Shown piece by piece: positions 51,435-60,388 of a stretch of 64,000 nucleotides of DNA (the first letter of the stretch is position 1; each line of letters opens with the position of its first letter). The position numbers and the translations under genes were made by a program. Source of the stretch: Myxococcaceae bacterium JPH2 (GTDB lineage: Bacteria; Myxococcota; Myxococcia; Myxococcales; Myxococcaceae); the NCBI GenBank assembly GCA_016458225.1, contig JAEMGR010000028.1, forward strand, positions 1 through 64,000. Reading direction: 5' to 3'. The notes under the pieces were generated by a model. It searched no databases. It saw only the letters and a program-made list of their open reading frames with translations, and was not told the origin of the DNA.

Positions 51435-51747
51435 GCGTTGCCCCTTGCTCGGTGGACGCCATGCGCGGCGTCAGGTCTGGGGGGCGCACCGGGAACAGGT
51501 GCAGCTGAGGCAGGGGCGCCCGGTCCGAGGCGAGCGTGGCGCTGCACACCTGCACGCGGCTCCGGTCGCCCACGTCCTTGGGGGAAATCGTCACACCGCC
51601 CACGGGCGTGTCACCGCCCAGGATGGATGTCTCCACCGCGCGCGGAGACAGCTTCCAACCCGGTGGGCGAGGACGGTCGTCATGCGCCGCGAGTGCGTCC
51701 AGCTCGGCCTTGTACTGGGGCTCAGCGGGCAGGCGGATGTCCGGCAT
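51427..51747 (-). CDS. Short ORF resembling N-terminus of SWIM-linked AAA ATPase (probably truncated)
   Basis: The 106-residue product starts MPDIRLPAEPQYKAELDALA and includes RPRPPGWKLSPRAVETSILG, then VGDRSRVQVCSATLASDR. This is the arrangement I recall just before the Walker A loop in the MoxR-type ATPases that accompany SWIM proteins. The reading then turns to PLPQLHLFPVRPPDLTPR and ends, so P-loop and all AAA motifs are missing. It is probably the remnant of a deleted partner gene, or a retained N-terminal domain. No ribosome site precedes its ATG. The assignment is from memory of the family, not from a search. Confidence 0.5.
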   Translation of the reverse strand: MPDIRLPAEPQYKAELDALAAHDDRPRPPGWKLSPRAVETSILGGDTPVGGVTISPKDVGDRSRVQVCSATLASDRAPLPQLHLFPVRPPDLTPRMASTEQGATRG

Positions 51748-51847
51748 CCAGCGAACGCTATCCAGAGCCTCTGACGTCCCGCAATGCGGGAGGAAACCCA
51801 GGGAGGAGGGGCGCGTTCCGAAGGCCCAGCGTGAAGCCGTGGGCAGC

Positions 51848-52774
51848 TCAGGAGGTCTTGGGGCCCGAGCGCTTCTGGAGCCCGGAGAACTCTCGCGCCA
51901 CGTCCGCGAAGGCTCGCAGGGCCGGGGACATTCGCGCGCGGCTGGGGAAGTAGAGGAACAACCCCGGGACGACGGGCGCGTAGGGCTCGAGCACCGCGCG
52001 CAGCGTGCCGTTCGCGAGCTGGGTCGCCACCAACGGCTCGAACGCGTACGCCAGCCCCACGCCTGCTTCGGCCAGCGTCAGCATCAGCGCGCTGTCGGTG
52101 GTCGTCACTGGCCCGGCCACCGGGACGCGCCAGTTCCGGCGGCCCCGCTCCAGCTCCCATGCGTAGCGCGAGCCAGAGGTTTCCGACTGGATACAGATGC
52201 AATCGTGTTTCAGGAGGTCCTCGGGCTTCTGGGGCGTGCCCCGTCGCGCCAGATACGCCGGCGCGCCCACCACGAGGAACCGCCGCTCCGTCGACAGGCG
52301 GAGCTGCACCATGTCCCGCTCGATGGATTCGCTCAGGCGGATGCCCGCGTCCAACTCCTCCTCGACGATGTCCACCATGCGGTTCTCGGCGCGCACGTGC
52401 ACCTCGACCTTCGGGTGGCGCGCGAGGAACACCGGCAGCAGCGGCGCGAGGAACACCGGCACGGCCATGGTGGGCACGGTGAGGCGCACGCGGCCCGTCA
52501 CCTCGCCGGGCCTGGCGGTGGCCAGCTTGAGCGCCTCCATCGCCTGGTCCACCGCGGGCCCCGCGTCCTCCAGCAGGCGACGCCCCGCGTCCGTGAGCGC
52601 TACGCTGCGCGAGGTGCGCGTGAGGAGGGTGACGCCCAGCCGTGCCTCCAGATGGCGCACGGCCTGGCTGAGCGCGGACGGGGAGAGCGCCAGGTCCGCC
52701 GCGGCCGCCGCGAAGCTGCGTCGGCGCGCGACCGCGAGGAAGGCATTCAGCGCGTTGAGCGGAGTGGTGGCCAT
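51848..52774 (-). CDS. LysR-family transcriptional regulator
   Basis: The 308-residue protein has the N-terminal winged helix (LNAFLAVARRRSFAAAAADLALSPSALSQAVRHLEARLG) followed by the substrate-binding domain. It should control its own operon or the zinc alcohol dehydrogenase encoded 52 bases upstream on the same strand. Inducer unknown. Co-direction with the dehydrogenase, rather than the usual divergence, is notable. Confidence 0.9.
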   Translation of the reverse strand: MATTPLNALNAFLAVARRRSFAAAAADLALSPSALSQAVRHLEARLGVTLLTRTSRSVALTDAGRRLLEDAGPAVDQAMEALKLATARPGEVTGRVRLTVPTMAVPVFLAPLLPVFLARHPKVEVHVRAENRMVDIVEEELDAGIRLSESIERDMVQLRLSTERRFLVVGAPAYLARRGTPQKPEDLLKHDCICIQSETSGSRYAWELERGRRNWRVPVAGPVTTTDSALMLTLAEAGVGLAYAFEPLVATQLANGTLRAVLEPYAPVVPGLFLYFPSRARMSPALRAFADVAREFSGLQKRSGPKTS

Positions 52775-52826
52775 CGTGTCGCTGTCCTATCGGCCCCGCT
52801 CCGCTCGCGCCAGTCGGCAGCGCCCA

Positions 52827-53876
52827 TCACTCCCGCGGCAGGCTGGCCATGTCGATGACGAAGCGGTAGCGCACGTCGCCCTTCATCATCCGCTCGTAGG
52901 CCGCGTTGACCTGCTGAATGGGGATGATCTCCACGTCGGATGCGATGCCTCGCGCGGCGCAGAAGTCGAGCATCTCCTGCGTCTCCGCGATGCCGCCAAT
53001 CATCGAGCCGACCAGCCGCTTGTTCCCGTTGATGAGCGAGAACGCGCCCACGGGCGTCGGCGTCGGCGGCGCGCCCACCAGCACCATGGTGCCGCGCGGG
53101 CGCAGCATGCCCAGGTACGCGTTGTAGTCGTGCTCGGCCGAGACGGTGTCGATGATGAGGTCGAAGTGGTTCGCCAGCCGCGCGAACGTGGTGGGGTCCG
53201 TCGTGAGGGCGAAGCCCTGGGCACCCATCCGGCGCGCGTCGTCCTGCTTGCGCGTGGACGTGCTGAGCAGCGTCACCTCGGCGCCCATCGCGGCCGCGAG
53301 CTTCACCGCCATGTGGCCCAGTCCGCCCAGGCCCACCACGCCCACGCGGTCTCCCGGCTTGCAGTTCCACTGACGCAGGGGCGAGTACGTGGTGATGCCA
53401 GCGCACAGCAGCGGCGCGGCCTTGGCCGGGTCCAGCCCCGCGGGGATGCGCACCACGAAGTGCTCGGTGACGACCATCCGCGCCGAGTAGCCGCCGTAGG
53501 TGGGCGTCTTCCGGTCCAGCTCCGTGCCGTTGTACGTGAACGCGGTGCCCTGCTCGCAGAACTGCTCCGCGCCATCGCGGCACTGCGCGCACGTCCGGCA
53601 CGAGTCCACGGTGCAGCCCACGCCCACCAGGTCTCCCACCTTGAACTTCGTGACGCCCGAGCCCACGCGCTGCACGCGACCGACAATCTCGTGCCCCGGG
53701 ACCATGGGGAAGAGGCCGCCGCCCCACTCGTCGCGGGCCTGGTGGATGTCGGAGTGGCAGATGCCGCAGTACAGGACGTCGAGCACCACGTCGTGAGCGC
53801 CGGGCTCGCGGCGCTCGATGGTGGTGGGCGCCAGGGGCGCATGGGGCGTGGCGGCGGCGTAGGCAGAGGTCTTCAT
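52827..53876 (-). CDS. Zinc-dependent alcohol dehydrogenase (YahK/CAD type)
   Basis: The 349-residue medium-chain dehydrogenase has catalytic zinc ligands in CGICHSDIH (residues 37-45) and GHE (61-63), structural zinc Cys at 93, 96, 99 and 107 (CRTCAQC...FC), and the cofactor motif GVVGLGGLGHMAV. The profile matches NADP-linked aldehyde reductases such as YahK and cinnamyl-alcohol dehydrogenases. It interconverts alcohols and aldehydes. It lies divergently from the YciI-like gene across 162 bases. Confidence 0.92.
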   Translation of the reverse strand: MKTSAYAAATPHAPLAPTTIERREPGAHDVVLDVLYCGICHSDIHQARDEWGGGLFPMVPGHEIVGRVQRVGSGVTKFKVGDLVGVGCTVDSCRTCAQCRDGAEQFCEQGTAFTYNGTELDRKTPTYGGYSARMVVTEHFVVRIPAGLDPAKAAPLLCAGITTYSPLRQWNCKPGDRVGVVGLGGLGHMAVKLAAAMGAEVTLLSTSTRKQDDARRMGAQGFALTTDPTTFARLANHFDLIIDTVSAEHDYNAYLGMLRPRGTMVLVGAPPTPTPVGAFSLINGNKRLVGSMIGGIAETQEMLDFCAARGIASDVEIIPIQQVNAAYERMMKGDVRYRFVIDMASLPRE

Positions 53877-54038
53877 GTCCAGGTCTCCAGTCGGTGTGTC
53901 GAAGGCGCCCAGATATGTCCCTGAACCATCGTTCGGGAAACACGAGGAGTGTGCATGGCCCGTGTAGGAAAACTTCACGTTCCCCGAGGAGCCCTGTCGC
54001 GCGTTGTCCGCGCGCGCCGGGCTGACTAAGACGGGGGC

Positions 54039-54332
54039 ATGTACGCGCTCGCCATCGTCCGTTATCGCCGTCCGCTCGAAGAGGTGCTGCCCCACGTCGA
54101 CGCGCATCGCGCGTACCTGGGCGCGCTGCACGCGCGCGGGGTGGTGTTGGCCTCGGGCCCGTTGGATCCGCGCAGCGGTGGCGCGGTGCTGCTGCGTGTT
54201 CCGGACGCGGACGCACACGCCACGCTCTCGCGCATCCGCGACGAGGACCCGTTCACCCAGGCGGGTGTCGCCCAGTACGAGCTGCTGCCGTGGGTGCCCG
54301 GCATCGGCCGCGAGTCGCTCGACAAGCTCTAG
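54039..54332 (+). CDS. YciI-like protein
   Basis: The 97-residue protein follows the YciI pattern: MYALAIVRYRRPLEEVLPHVDAHRAYL, VVLASGPLDPRSGG, DEDPFTQAGVAQYELLPW, with the conserved His and Asp of the proposed active pocket. Function of the family is mostly unknown; some members act in dehalogenation. Divergent from the dehydrogenase. Confidence 0.88.
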   Translation: MYALAIVRYRRPLEEVLPHVDAHRAYLGALHARGVVLASGPLDPRSGGAVLLRVPDADAHATLSRIRDEDPFTQAGVAQYELLPWVPGIGRESLDKL

Positions 54333-54347
54333 CGCTCGCGGCGCGCG

Positions 54348-54545
54348 TCACGCGTAGATTTCCGCGCTCTCGGTAGCCATGGCCACGCGGCGGTTCACCT
54401 GGTCCAGGCGCTCGTAGCGCTCGCGCAGCATGTCCCGGTAGGCGTGCTGCTCCGCGTGAGCAATCTCCTCCAGCAGCACGCGCAGCGCCGCGTCCAGGGC
54501 CTGCTTCAGCTCGCGCGCGTCCTCGTCCGACAGTTCCAGCAGCAT
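54348..54545 (-). CDS. Small coiled-coil protein
   Basis: The 65-residue helical protein MLLELSDEDARELKQALDAALRVLLEEIAHAEQHAY... is an amphipathic coiled coil. It is similar to other uncharacterised small proteins. Chosen start: ATG at 54545 with GGAGG 10 bases upstream; longer in-frame versions lack a ribosome site. Function unknown. Confidence 0.65.
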   Translation of the reverse strand: MLLELSDEDARELKQALDAALRVLLEEIAHAEQHAYRDMLRERYERLDQVNRRVAMATESAEIYA

Positions 54546-54825
54546 GGCGGAGCCCTCCTGTCTCAACGTTAGGCACCCGCTCGCGTGAGACCGCGCGAGG
54601 GCCGCCCGGGGCTCGGCCGCGAGGCGCTCCAGGCGCCCCCTCCGCTCCCTGCTCTCGCGCGGGAATGCGCCGTGCTTCAGCGCCACCAGGGAGCGTTCGC
54701 CGCACCGCGTGCCCGCCTCCTTCCCGCGTCGCCGCGTCCGCGTCTTCATCTTGAGCCCAGGGGGCGCGAACGAATCCCCGGCGCCCCGGCCACTCCGATG
54801 GCCGATGACGCGAAGGAGGCTCCCG

Positions 54826-55143
54826 ATGGTGAAGCTGGGAAGCGTGCGCGAGGGTATGACGGTGCGCGCCGCGGATGGACACAAGGTGGGGCACGTCGTG
54901 GGCGTGGGCGACACCCACTTCGAGCTGGAGAAGCACCTGGTGCCCATCCCGCGTCGCGACTACCTCATCGACTACGGCGACGTGGATGTGGTGCGCGGGC
55001 GCGAGGTCTTCTTGAAGCAGGCGGACCATCCGCTGCTCACCCTGGAGGTCGACGATGACGGCGGCGCCTTGCCTCCGCGCAACAGCGGCAGCCTGGACGC
55101 GGAGCCCAGCAATGAGACGCCGGGGATTGCCTCACCCTCCTGA
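54826..55143 (+). CDS. DUF2171/PRC-barrel-like protein
   Basis: The 105-residue protein has a beta-barrel N-terminus (MVKLGSVREGMTVRAADG HKVGHVVGVGDTHFELEK pattern) like PRC-barrel or DUF2171 proteins, and a low-complexity tail with PRNSGSLDAEPSNET. AAGGAGG sits 6 bases upstream of the ATG. Such proteins occur with envelope and stress genes; role unknown. Confidence 0.65.
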   Translation: MVKLGSVREGMTVRAADGHKVGHVVGVGDTHFELEKHLVPIPRRDYLIDYGDVDVVRGREVFLKQADHPLLTLEVDDDGGALPPRNSGSLDAEPSNETPGIASPS

Positions 55144-55293
55144 GTGACGCGCCGCGCGCTGCTCGCTGGGAAGGAGGGGAATTCCAACCTGCCAGGCGGG
55201 GCAACCGTCTGAAATCATTCAGGTAAAGCCGACAAGGCATGTCAGACCGTCAGGTTAGACCTCGCCCTTCGACCCGACGTCCAGGTGGGGGAC

Positions 55294-56511
55294 ATGCGAC
55301 GGCTTTCGGCTTCTTGCGTCACGGTGGCGCTCTTCACGGTGGTCTTCTCTTGCAGCCCGGGTCCGCGCGCGGACACGGGGGAGGCGGAGCTTGATGGCGT
55401 GCCCGGCGCGCTGCTCACGCCTCGGCGGTTGCTGCCCTTCGTCCAGTTGGAGGACGGGCGCGTGTTGGCGGCCGGAGGGCATGACGGGCACCGCACGTTG
55501 ACGGCGTGCGAGGTGTTCGAGCCCGAGACCGGCGAGTGGCACGCCACGGGCGCGCTGCACACGGGGCGGCGCAATCACGCGACGGTGCGGCTCGCGGATG
55601 GGCGCGTGCTGGTGGTGGGTGGCACCAACGGTCTGGCGATGGGCGCGCTGGCGAGCGCGGAGGTCTTCACGCCCGCCACGGGCACGTGGGCGGAGGTGTC
55701 GCCCATGCATGAGCCGCGCAATGATCCGGCGATGGTGTTGCTGGCGGATGGGCGCGTGCTGGTGGCGGGCGGCACGGACGTGGATCGCCGCGTGTTGCGC
55801 TCGGCGGAGCTGTTTGATCCGACGACGGGCACGTGGTCTCCGGCCGAGCCACCCGCGTTCGCGCGAGGTGGGGCGCGCACGGCCGTGCTGCTGCGTGATG
55901 GTCGAGCGCTCTTCGCCAGCGGTCTCCAGTCAGAGCTGTACGACGCGACCACGGGCCACTGGGAGAAGGCGGGCCTGGTGGGCGGCGCGGCGGGCACGCA
56001 TCGACTGGGGCACACGGTGACGTTGCTGCCAGACGGGCGCGTGCTCGTGGTGGGTGGCATCACCCAGCGCGCGGCGGAGACGGCGGAGGTGTTCTCTCCG
56101 GTGACGGGCGCGTGGACGTTGTTGCCGTCGCCCATGGTGCCGCGTGACCACCACACCACGGTGGTGACGTCCGAGGGCGCGGTGCTGGTGATGGGCGGAG
56201 AGCACTACACCACGGGCGCGCTCGCCTCGGTGGAGCGCTTTGAGCCGACGACGGACACGTGGTCCTCCTCGCCCGCGCTCCACGACGCGCGAGAGGGCGC
56301 CACCGCGTTGCTGCTGCCGGACGAGACGGTGGTCCTGGCGGGCGGTTGGAACGAGTTGGGAACGCTCGCGCTCAGCGAGGCGTACGTGCCGGACAGCTGC
56401 GTGCCCGCCACGTGCGCGACGCGAGTGGGCACGTGCGGCGCTGTGCAGGACGGCTGCGGGCGCGTGCTCGACTGCGGACCGTGCACGGTGCCGGAGCGCA
56501 GCGGTCCGTAG
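55294..56511 (+). CDS. Kelch-repeat lipoprotein
   Basis: The 405-residue protein has a lipoprotein-like signal (VALFTVVFSC) and about seven Kelch repeats (pattern DGRVLVVGGTNG, then SAEVFTPATGTWAEV) forming a beta-propeller. A Cys-rich C-terminal part follows (CVPATCATRVGTCGAVQDGCGRVLDCGPC as six or more Cys). It should sit outside the cytoplasm and bind protein or glycan. DNA repeats reflect the Kelch units. A GTG at 55285 is an alternative start. The last codons lie in an imperfect repeat found again at 56552. Confidence 0.85.
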   Translation: MRRLSASCVTVALFTVVFSCSPGPRADTGEAELDGVPGALLTPRRLLPFVQLEDGRVLAAGGHDGHRTLTACEVFEPETGEWHATGALHTGRRNHATVRLADGRVLVVGGTNGLAMGALASAEVFTPATGTWAEVSPMHEPRNDPAMVLLADGRVLVAGGTDVDRRVLRSAELFDPTTGTWSPAEPPAFARGGARTAVLLRDGRALFASGLQSELYDATTGHWEKAGLVGGAAGTHRLGHTVTLLPDGRVLVVGGITQRAAETAEVFSPVTGAWTLLPSPMVPRDHHTTVVTSEGAVLVMGGEHYTTGALASVERFEPTTDTWSSSPALHDAREGATALLLPDETVVLAGGWNELGTLALSEAYVPDSCVPATCATRVGTCGAVQDGCGRVLDCGPCTVPERSGP

Positions 56512-56518
56512 CGCGCGG
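56489..56518 (+). repeat. 30-bp imperfect direct repeat, copy 1
   Basis: Matches 56552-56581 at 26 of 30 positions. It spans the end of the Kelch gene and its stop codon. Confidence 0.65.
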
Positions 56519-56531
56519 AGACGTTGCGTGT

Positions 56532-56566
56532 CGCTTTGCTCCGGCACTCAATGCCGGAGCGAAGCG
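56532..56566. repeat. Palindromic hairpin (REP-like or terminator)
   Basis: Two 15-base arms (56532-56546 and 56552-56566) pair with one G-U and surround the loop ctcaa. The right arm is the first half of the repeat copy at 56552. No T tract follows, so it may be a REP-like palindrome acting as a 3' stabiliser or a weak terminator of the Kelch gene. Confidence 0.7.
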
Positions 56567-56581
56567 GTCCATGCCGCGCGG
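56552..56581 (+). repeat. 30-bp imperfect direct repeat, copy 2
   Basis: Copy of 56489-56518 (26 of 30 identical), shared with the right arm of the hairpin. Confidence 0.65.
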
Positions 56582-56715
56582 GGTCTTGGATTCGGCGCGA
56601 AGTCCGCGCATCGCGCCGAGTTTCCGGGACTGGTGTCCAGCCGAGAGAGCGCCACGGCCCCGAAGGCCCTGCATCGCAGCGGCATGCGAAGTCCTCGCGT
56701 GCCAGACTGCGCGCC

Positions 56716-58152
56716 ATGCGCACTTGGAAACGGTTCCTCTTCCTTCCGCTTGTCTGGTCCACCGCTTGCGCCACCGCGAACACCGCCGCATCGCCGGCCG
56801 TTGCTTCGCCCGCGCCGACGGCCGCTCCGGCCGCGTCAGCTCCAGTTGCCCGCGCCGCCGTGGAGCGGCCCTTTGGAACGCTGCGAGAGCAGGCCGAGCG
56901 TCAGCAGTCCTGGCTGCGTGAGCGCCTCACGGTCGCGGTGCCCGAGCTGATGCGCAAGTACGGCGTGCAGATGTGGGTCGTCCCCATGCGCGAGTACAAC
57001 GAGGACCCGGTCTTCAAGGCGCTCGTGTCGCCCACCACGTTCGCCGCGCGCCGCCGCACCATCTACGTGTTCTTCGACCGGGGACCGGAGAAGGGCGTGG
57101 AGCGGCTGGCCCTGGGCGGAGGCTCGCAGGGCGGCGTGTACGAGCCGCGCCGCGCGCAGCAGCAGGTGGACCGAGGCGGCGCCACGCGGGCCGCCGAGCT
57201 GTGGGGCCCCGAGCAGTGGCAGGTACTCAAGCAGGTGCTCGAGGAGCGCCAGCCGAAGTCCGTCGCCATCAACGTGTCGCGCACCTTCGCCTTCGCGGAC
57301 GGCCTCTCCCATGGCGAGTACGAGGGCATGGCCGAGGCGCTCGGGCCGGCCTGGATGAAGCGCTTCAAGCCCGCGGGCAACCTGCCGGTGGACGTCATCG
57401 CGTGGCGGAGCGCGGACGAAGCGCGCTTCTACGAGGACCTGACGAAGCTCGCGTGGAACGTCATCGAGACGGCCTTCTCCAGCCAGGTCATCACCCCGGG
57501 CGTCACGCGCACGCAGGACGTCGAGTGGTGGATGCGCCAGCGCCTGGGCGACCTGGGCCTGGACACGTGGTTCCAGCCGGACGTGGACGTGCAGCGCCAG
57601 GGCGCCACGGAGGAGCAGGTGGGGGACAACCCCCTCATCCAGCGCGGCGACGTGCTGCACTGCGACTTCGGCATCACCGCGCTGCGCCTCAACACGGACA
57701 CCCAGCACATGGGCTACGTGCTGCGCGAGGGCGAGCAGGACGTTCCGGAGGGCCTCAAGGCCGCGCTCCAGCGCTCCAACCGGCTGCAGGACATCGTCAT
57801 CGCGGAGCTGCGCCCCGGCCGCACCGGCAACGACATCCTCCGCGCCTCGCGTGAGCGGATGAAGGCCGAGGGCATCGACGGCACCGTGTACTCGCACCCC
57901 ATCGGGCTGCACGGCCACGGCGCCGGGCCCATGATTGGCCTGTGGGACCGGCAGGAGGGCGTGCCCGGCAACGGCGACCACACCGTCATCCCCAACGAGT
58001 GGTTCTCCATCGAGCTGCAGGCCACCAGCGCCGTGCCGGAGTGGGGCGGGCAGCAGGTACGCTCGGCGCAGGAGGAGGACGTCACCGTGGATGCGTCCGG
58101 CACCCTGCGCTGGGCGTGGCAGCGCCAGACGCGCTTCCACCTGGTGCGTTAA
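56716..58152 (+). CDS. M24-like metallopeptidase lipoprotein
   Basis: The 478-residue protein has a lipoprotein-like leader (LVWSTAC), an Ala/Pro/Ser-rich spacer and an M24 (aminopeptidase P-type) domain: metal ligands expected at HCDFGIT (Asp) and LNTDTQH (Asp), then GLHGHGAGP (His), SIELQAT (Glu) and AQEEDV (Glu). An N-terminal domain with ELMRKYGVQMWVVPMREYNED precedes it. It should cut dipeptides or the X-Pro bond at the cell surface or periplasm. It is convergent with the peroxidase gene, 9 bases between stops. Confidence 0.85.
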   Translation: MRTWKRFLFLPLVWSTACATANTAASPAVASPAPTAAPAASAPVARAAVERPFGTLREQAERQQSWLRERLTVAVPELMRKYGVQMWVVPMREYNEDPVFKALVSPTTFAARRRTIYVFFDRGPEKGVERLALGGGSQGGVYEPRRAQQQVDRGGATRAAELWGPEQWQVLKQVLEERQPKSVAINVSRTFAFADGLSHGEYEGMAEALGPAWMKRFKPAGNLPVDVIAWRSADEARFYEDLTKLAWNVIETAFSSQVITPGVTRTQDVEWWMRQRLGDLGLDTWFQPDVDVQRQGATEEQVGDNPLIQRGDVLHCDFGITALRLNTDTQHMGYVLREGEQDVPEGLKAALQRSNRLQDIVIAELRPGRTGNDILRASRERMKAEGIDGTVYSHPIGLHGHGAGPMIGLWDRQEGVPGNGDHTVIPNEWFSIELQATSAVPEWGGQQVRSAQEEDVTVDASGTLRWAWQRQTRFHLVR

Positions 58153-58161
58153 CCGCCGTGG

Positions 58162-59349
58162 CTACTGCTGCTGCGGTGCGCCGGTGAGCGACTTGAGCAG
58201 GTCCACCAGGGCCTGCTTCTCCTCCGAGTCCAGGCCCAGCTTCTGGATGGACTCGGAGCGCTTCCCCGGGAAGGTGCCCGCGGGGTCGCCGCCCTTGTCG
58301 TAGAACTCCACGACGTCCTCCAGCGTGCGCAGCGAGCCGTTGTGCATGTACGGCGCCGTCAGCTCCACGTTGCGCAGCGTCGGGGTCCGGAAGGCGCCCT
58401 CCATCTCCTCGCGCTTCGTCACCAGGTCCGTGCGCAGCCGCTGCAGCCGCTTGGCGTCCTCTCCGTCGGGGGCGTCGCTGTAGGGGCCCGCGGCGTTGAA
58501 GGTCCAGTCGAGCAGCCCGTCCGCCACCGCGCCGCGCCCGTGCTGGCTCTCCGCCGCGTCGTCGCGCAGGCCCAGGTTGTGGAACGCGCCGTTGTCGTTG
58601 AGCGCGGCGCCCTTGTGACACAGGATGCACTGGCCCTTGCGGAGGAACGTCTTGAGGCGCAGGTACGCCGGGTCCTTCTTCTGGGTGCCGGTCTCCACCG
58701 CCGCGAGGAAGCGCTTCACGTCCTCGTCGAAGGGCGACGCCGTGCGGTTCACCCCGGCCTCGTACGCGGCCAGCATCTTGCCCACGTTGGCCAGCAGGCG
58801 GTTGCCGTCGGACTCGTCCGCGGGCGCTCGGCCGAAGAACTTCTGGTAGCTCTGCCGGTAGTCCGCGTCGCCATCCAGGTGCGTGCGCACGATGTCGGCG
58901 TTGGAGTTCATCTCCACCGGGTTCGTCAGCGGCAGCACGGCCTGGGACCACAGCTCGTCCGCGCGGCCATCCCACATGTACCAGGTGTTGAAGCCCGCGT
59001 TGATGATGGTGGGCGGGTTGCGCACGGTCCGCTGGCCGTCACAGCCCTCGGCGGTGGGCGTGTCCACGGTGCGGCCCTCGCCGTCGTGACAGCTCTGGCA
59101 CGACACCGTCTTGCAGCGCGACAGGCCCGGGTCATGGAACAGCCGGTTGCCTACCCGGAAGGCCTCCGCGTTGCCCTCCAGCCGGTTGGTCGCATCGCGC
59201 GGCAGCGGGGTGCTGCCCAGCGGCGACAGGTTCCGCAGGTCGTCGAGTTCGTCCTCGGACGGGAAGGGCGCTTCGGACTCGCACGCCACGCCCAACAGCC
59301 CTGTCAGGGCCAAGGCGAAGGCCTTGCTACGCACAGAGGATGCTCTCAT
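58162..59349 (-). CDS. Diheme cytochrome c peroxidase/MauG-like lipoprotein
   Basis: The 395-residue protein has a lipobox (LLGVAC, Cys23), haem sites CQSCH (84-88) and CILCH (241-245) and the RTPTLRNVELTAPYMHNGS motif that ends the high-potential domain of bacterial peroxidases. It reduces hydrogen peroxide with electrons from cytochrome c, or oxidises protein side chains as in MauG. Its haem spacing is normal. The upstream small lipoprotein gene is 183 bases away and same strand. Confidence 0.92.
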   Translation of the reverse strand: MRASSVRSKAFALALTGLLGVACESEAPFPSEDELDDLRNLSPLGSTPLPRDATNRLEGNAEAFRVGNRLFHDPGLSRCKTVSCQSCHDGEGRTVDTPTAEGCDGQRTVRNPPTIINAGFNTWYMWDGRADELWSQAVLPLTNPVEMNSNADIVRTHLDGDADYRQSYQKFFGRAPADESDGNRLLANVGKMLAAYEAGVNRTASPFDEDVKRFLAAVETGTQKKDPAYLRLKTFLRKGQCILCHKGAALNDNGAFHNLGLRDDAAESQHGRGAVADGLLDWTFNAAGPYSDAPDGEDAKRLQRLRTDLVTKREEMEGAFRTPTLRNVELTAPYMHNGSLRTLEDVVEFYDKGGDPAGTFPGKRSESIQKLGLDSEEKQALVDLLKSLTGAPQQQ

Positions 59350-59532
59350 CGCCGGGGGTTCCTTCGTTCCGGGCCCCCCGTGCCGGCCGCTGCGCCCCGG
59401 GAACGAGCCACCGAGCGAGCTTGCCGCCCTCACCCCAGTGATGCAATCCGGAATTCCCCGCCGTTCCCCACCCGCGCCAGCCCGAAGACAGGCGGCGCGA
59501 GGGTGGGGACTACGGGCCCGCCACGCGCCGAA

Positions 59533-59943
59533 TCAGGACGCGCAGGTGAGCTGGAAGTCGCGCAGCGCCGTCTCGTACTTCTTCATCGACAGCGAACCCT
59601 CGGCCGGGGTGGCGGTCGGGGCCGCGCCGTTGGTGCACTTGACGTCCGCGCCCACGACCAGGTTGATCTTCAGGTCCGTCTCGTGCGGCAGGCCCGACAC
59701 GAAGTACTGGCAGCGGTCACCGCGGCTGTTCGCCTTGATCTCCCCCTTGCCCAGGGCCACGCCCGGAGCGGCGGCGGAGGAGACGACCACGCGAACGCTG
59801 TCGCACGGGTTGCTCTGCAGGCCGGCCTTGGGCACCGCGACCACTCCGCTGACAGTGGCGGTGCCGCCCGGCCCACCCGCGCTCCCCGTGGTGGCGCAAC
59901 CCGCGGCGGCCAGAATCAATGCGGCGACAGCAATGCGAGACAT
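59533..59943 (-). CDS. Small lipoprotein
   Basis: The 136-residue protein has lipobox AAAGC (Cys16) and a beta-rich mature part with NPCDSVRVVVSS, DRCQYFVSGLP, DVKCTNG, and a final Cys (LTCAS), likely two disulphides. Unknown function. It is upstream of the peroxidase on the same strand and may be co-transcribed. The leader region contains AAAGAAGGA ahead of the ATG. Confidence 0.65.
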   Translation of the reverse strand: MSRIAVAALILAAAGCATTGSAGGPGGTATVSGVVAVPKAGLQSNPCDSVRVVVSSAAAPGVALGKGEIKANSRGDRCQYFVSGLPHETDLKINLVVGADVKCTNGAAPTATPAEGSLSMKKYETALRDFQLTCAS

Positions 59944-60388
59944 GGAATCCTTCTTTCAGAGAAAGAGAAAAGTGATGGGTGGCGGCGGGCCGCCGTCCAG
60001 GCAACCTACGTCGCGCGCCACATACAATTGCTTCGGGAATTCATTCCACGAGGGTGATGCCTCCGGGAATGGAGAACTGGCATGGAATCCCGGGCGAGAC
60101 CGCACTCTGCGTCGGTATAGAGAGGGACCCGAGGTCTCGGGGATGAGCGCGGTTGATGCGTCGAATCAATGACAGACATACCCACTCCTGGGACAAATCC
60201 AGCCATTCCCAAAGATGAACATCCGTCCCGCCTCTGGGAATGCCTGTCGGCTCGAACGGCGGGGGTGGCTTGAGGGGGCGAGCCTCACCGGCCGCGCACC
60301 GCGACATGCAACCGTGACACTGCTCCCTTGCCTGCTGCCGCGGGCCGCGACCGCGCCCACGGTGAAGGGGCAGGGAGAGGAGACGCTC
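59944..60388. other. Divergent intergenic region, relatively AT-rich
   Basis: No supported gene lies here. The part between about 60010 and 60240 is clearly less GC-rich than its surroundings (acatacaattgcttcggga, aattcattcc, gacagacatacccactcc), as expected for promoters of the divergent lipoprotein and DUF2267 genes. A small GC palindrome (ggcggcgggccgcc) lies near 59979-59996. I see no convincing -35/-10 pair to place. Confidence 0.45.
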
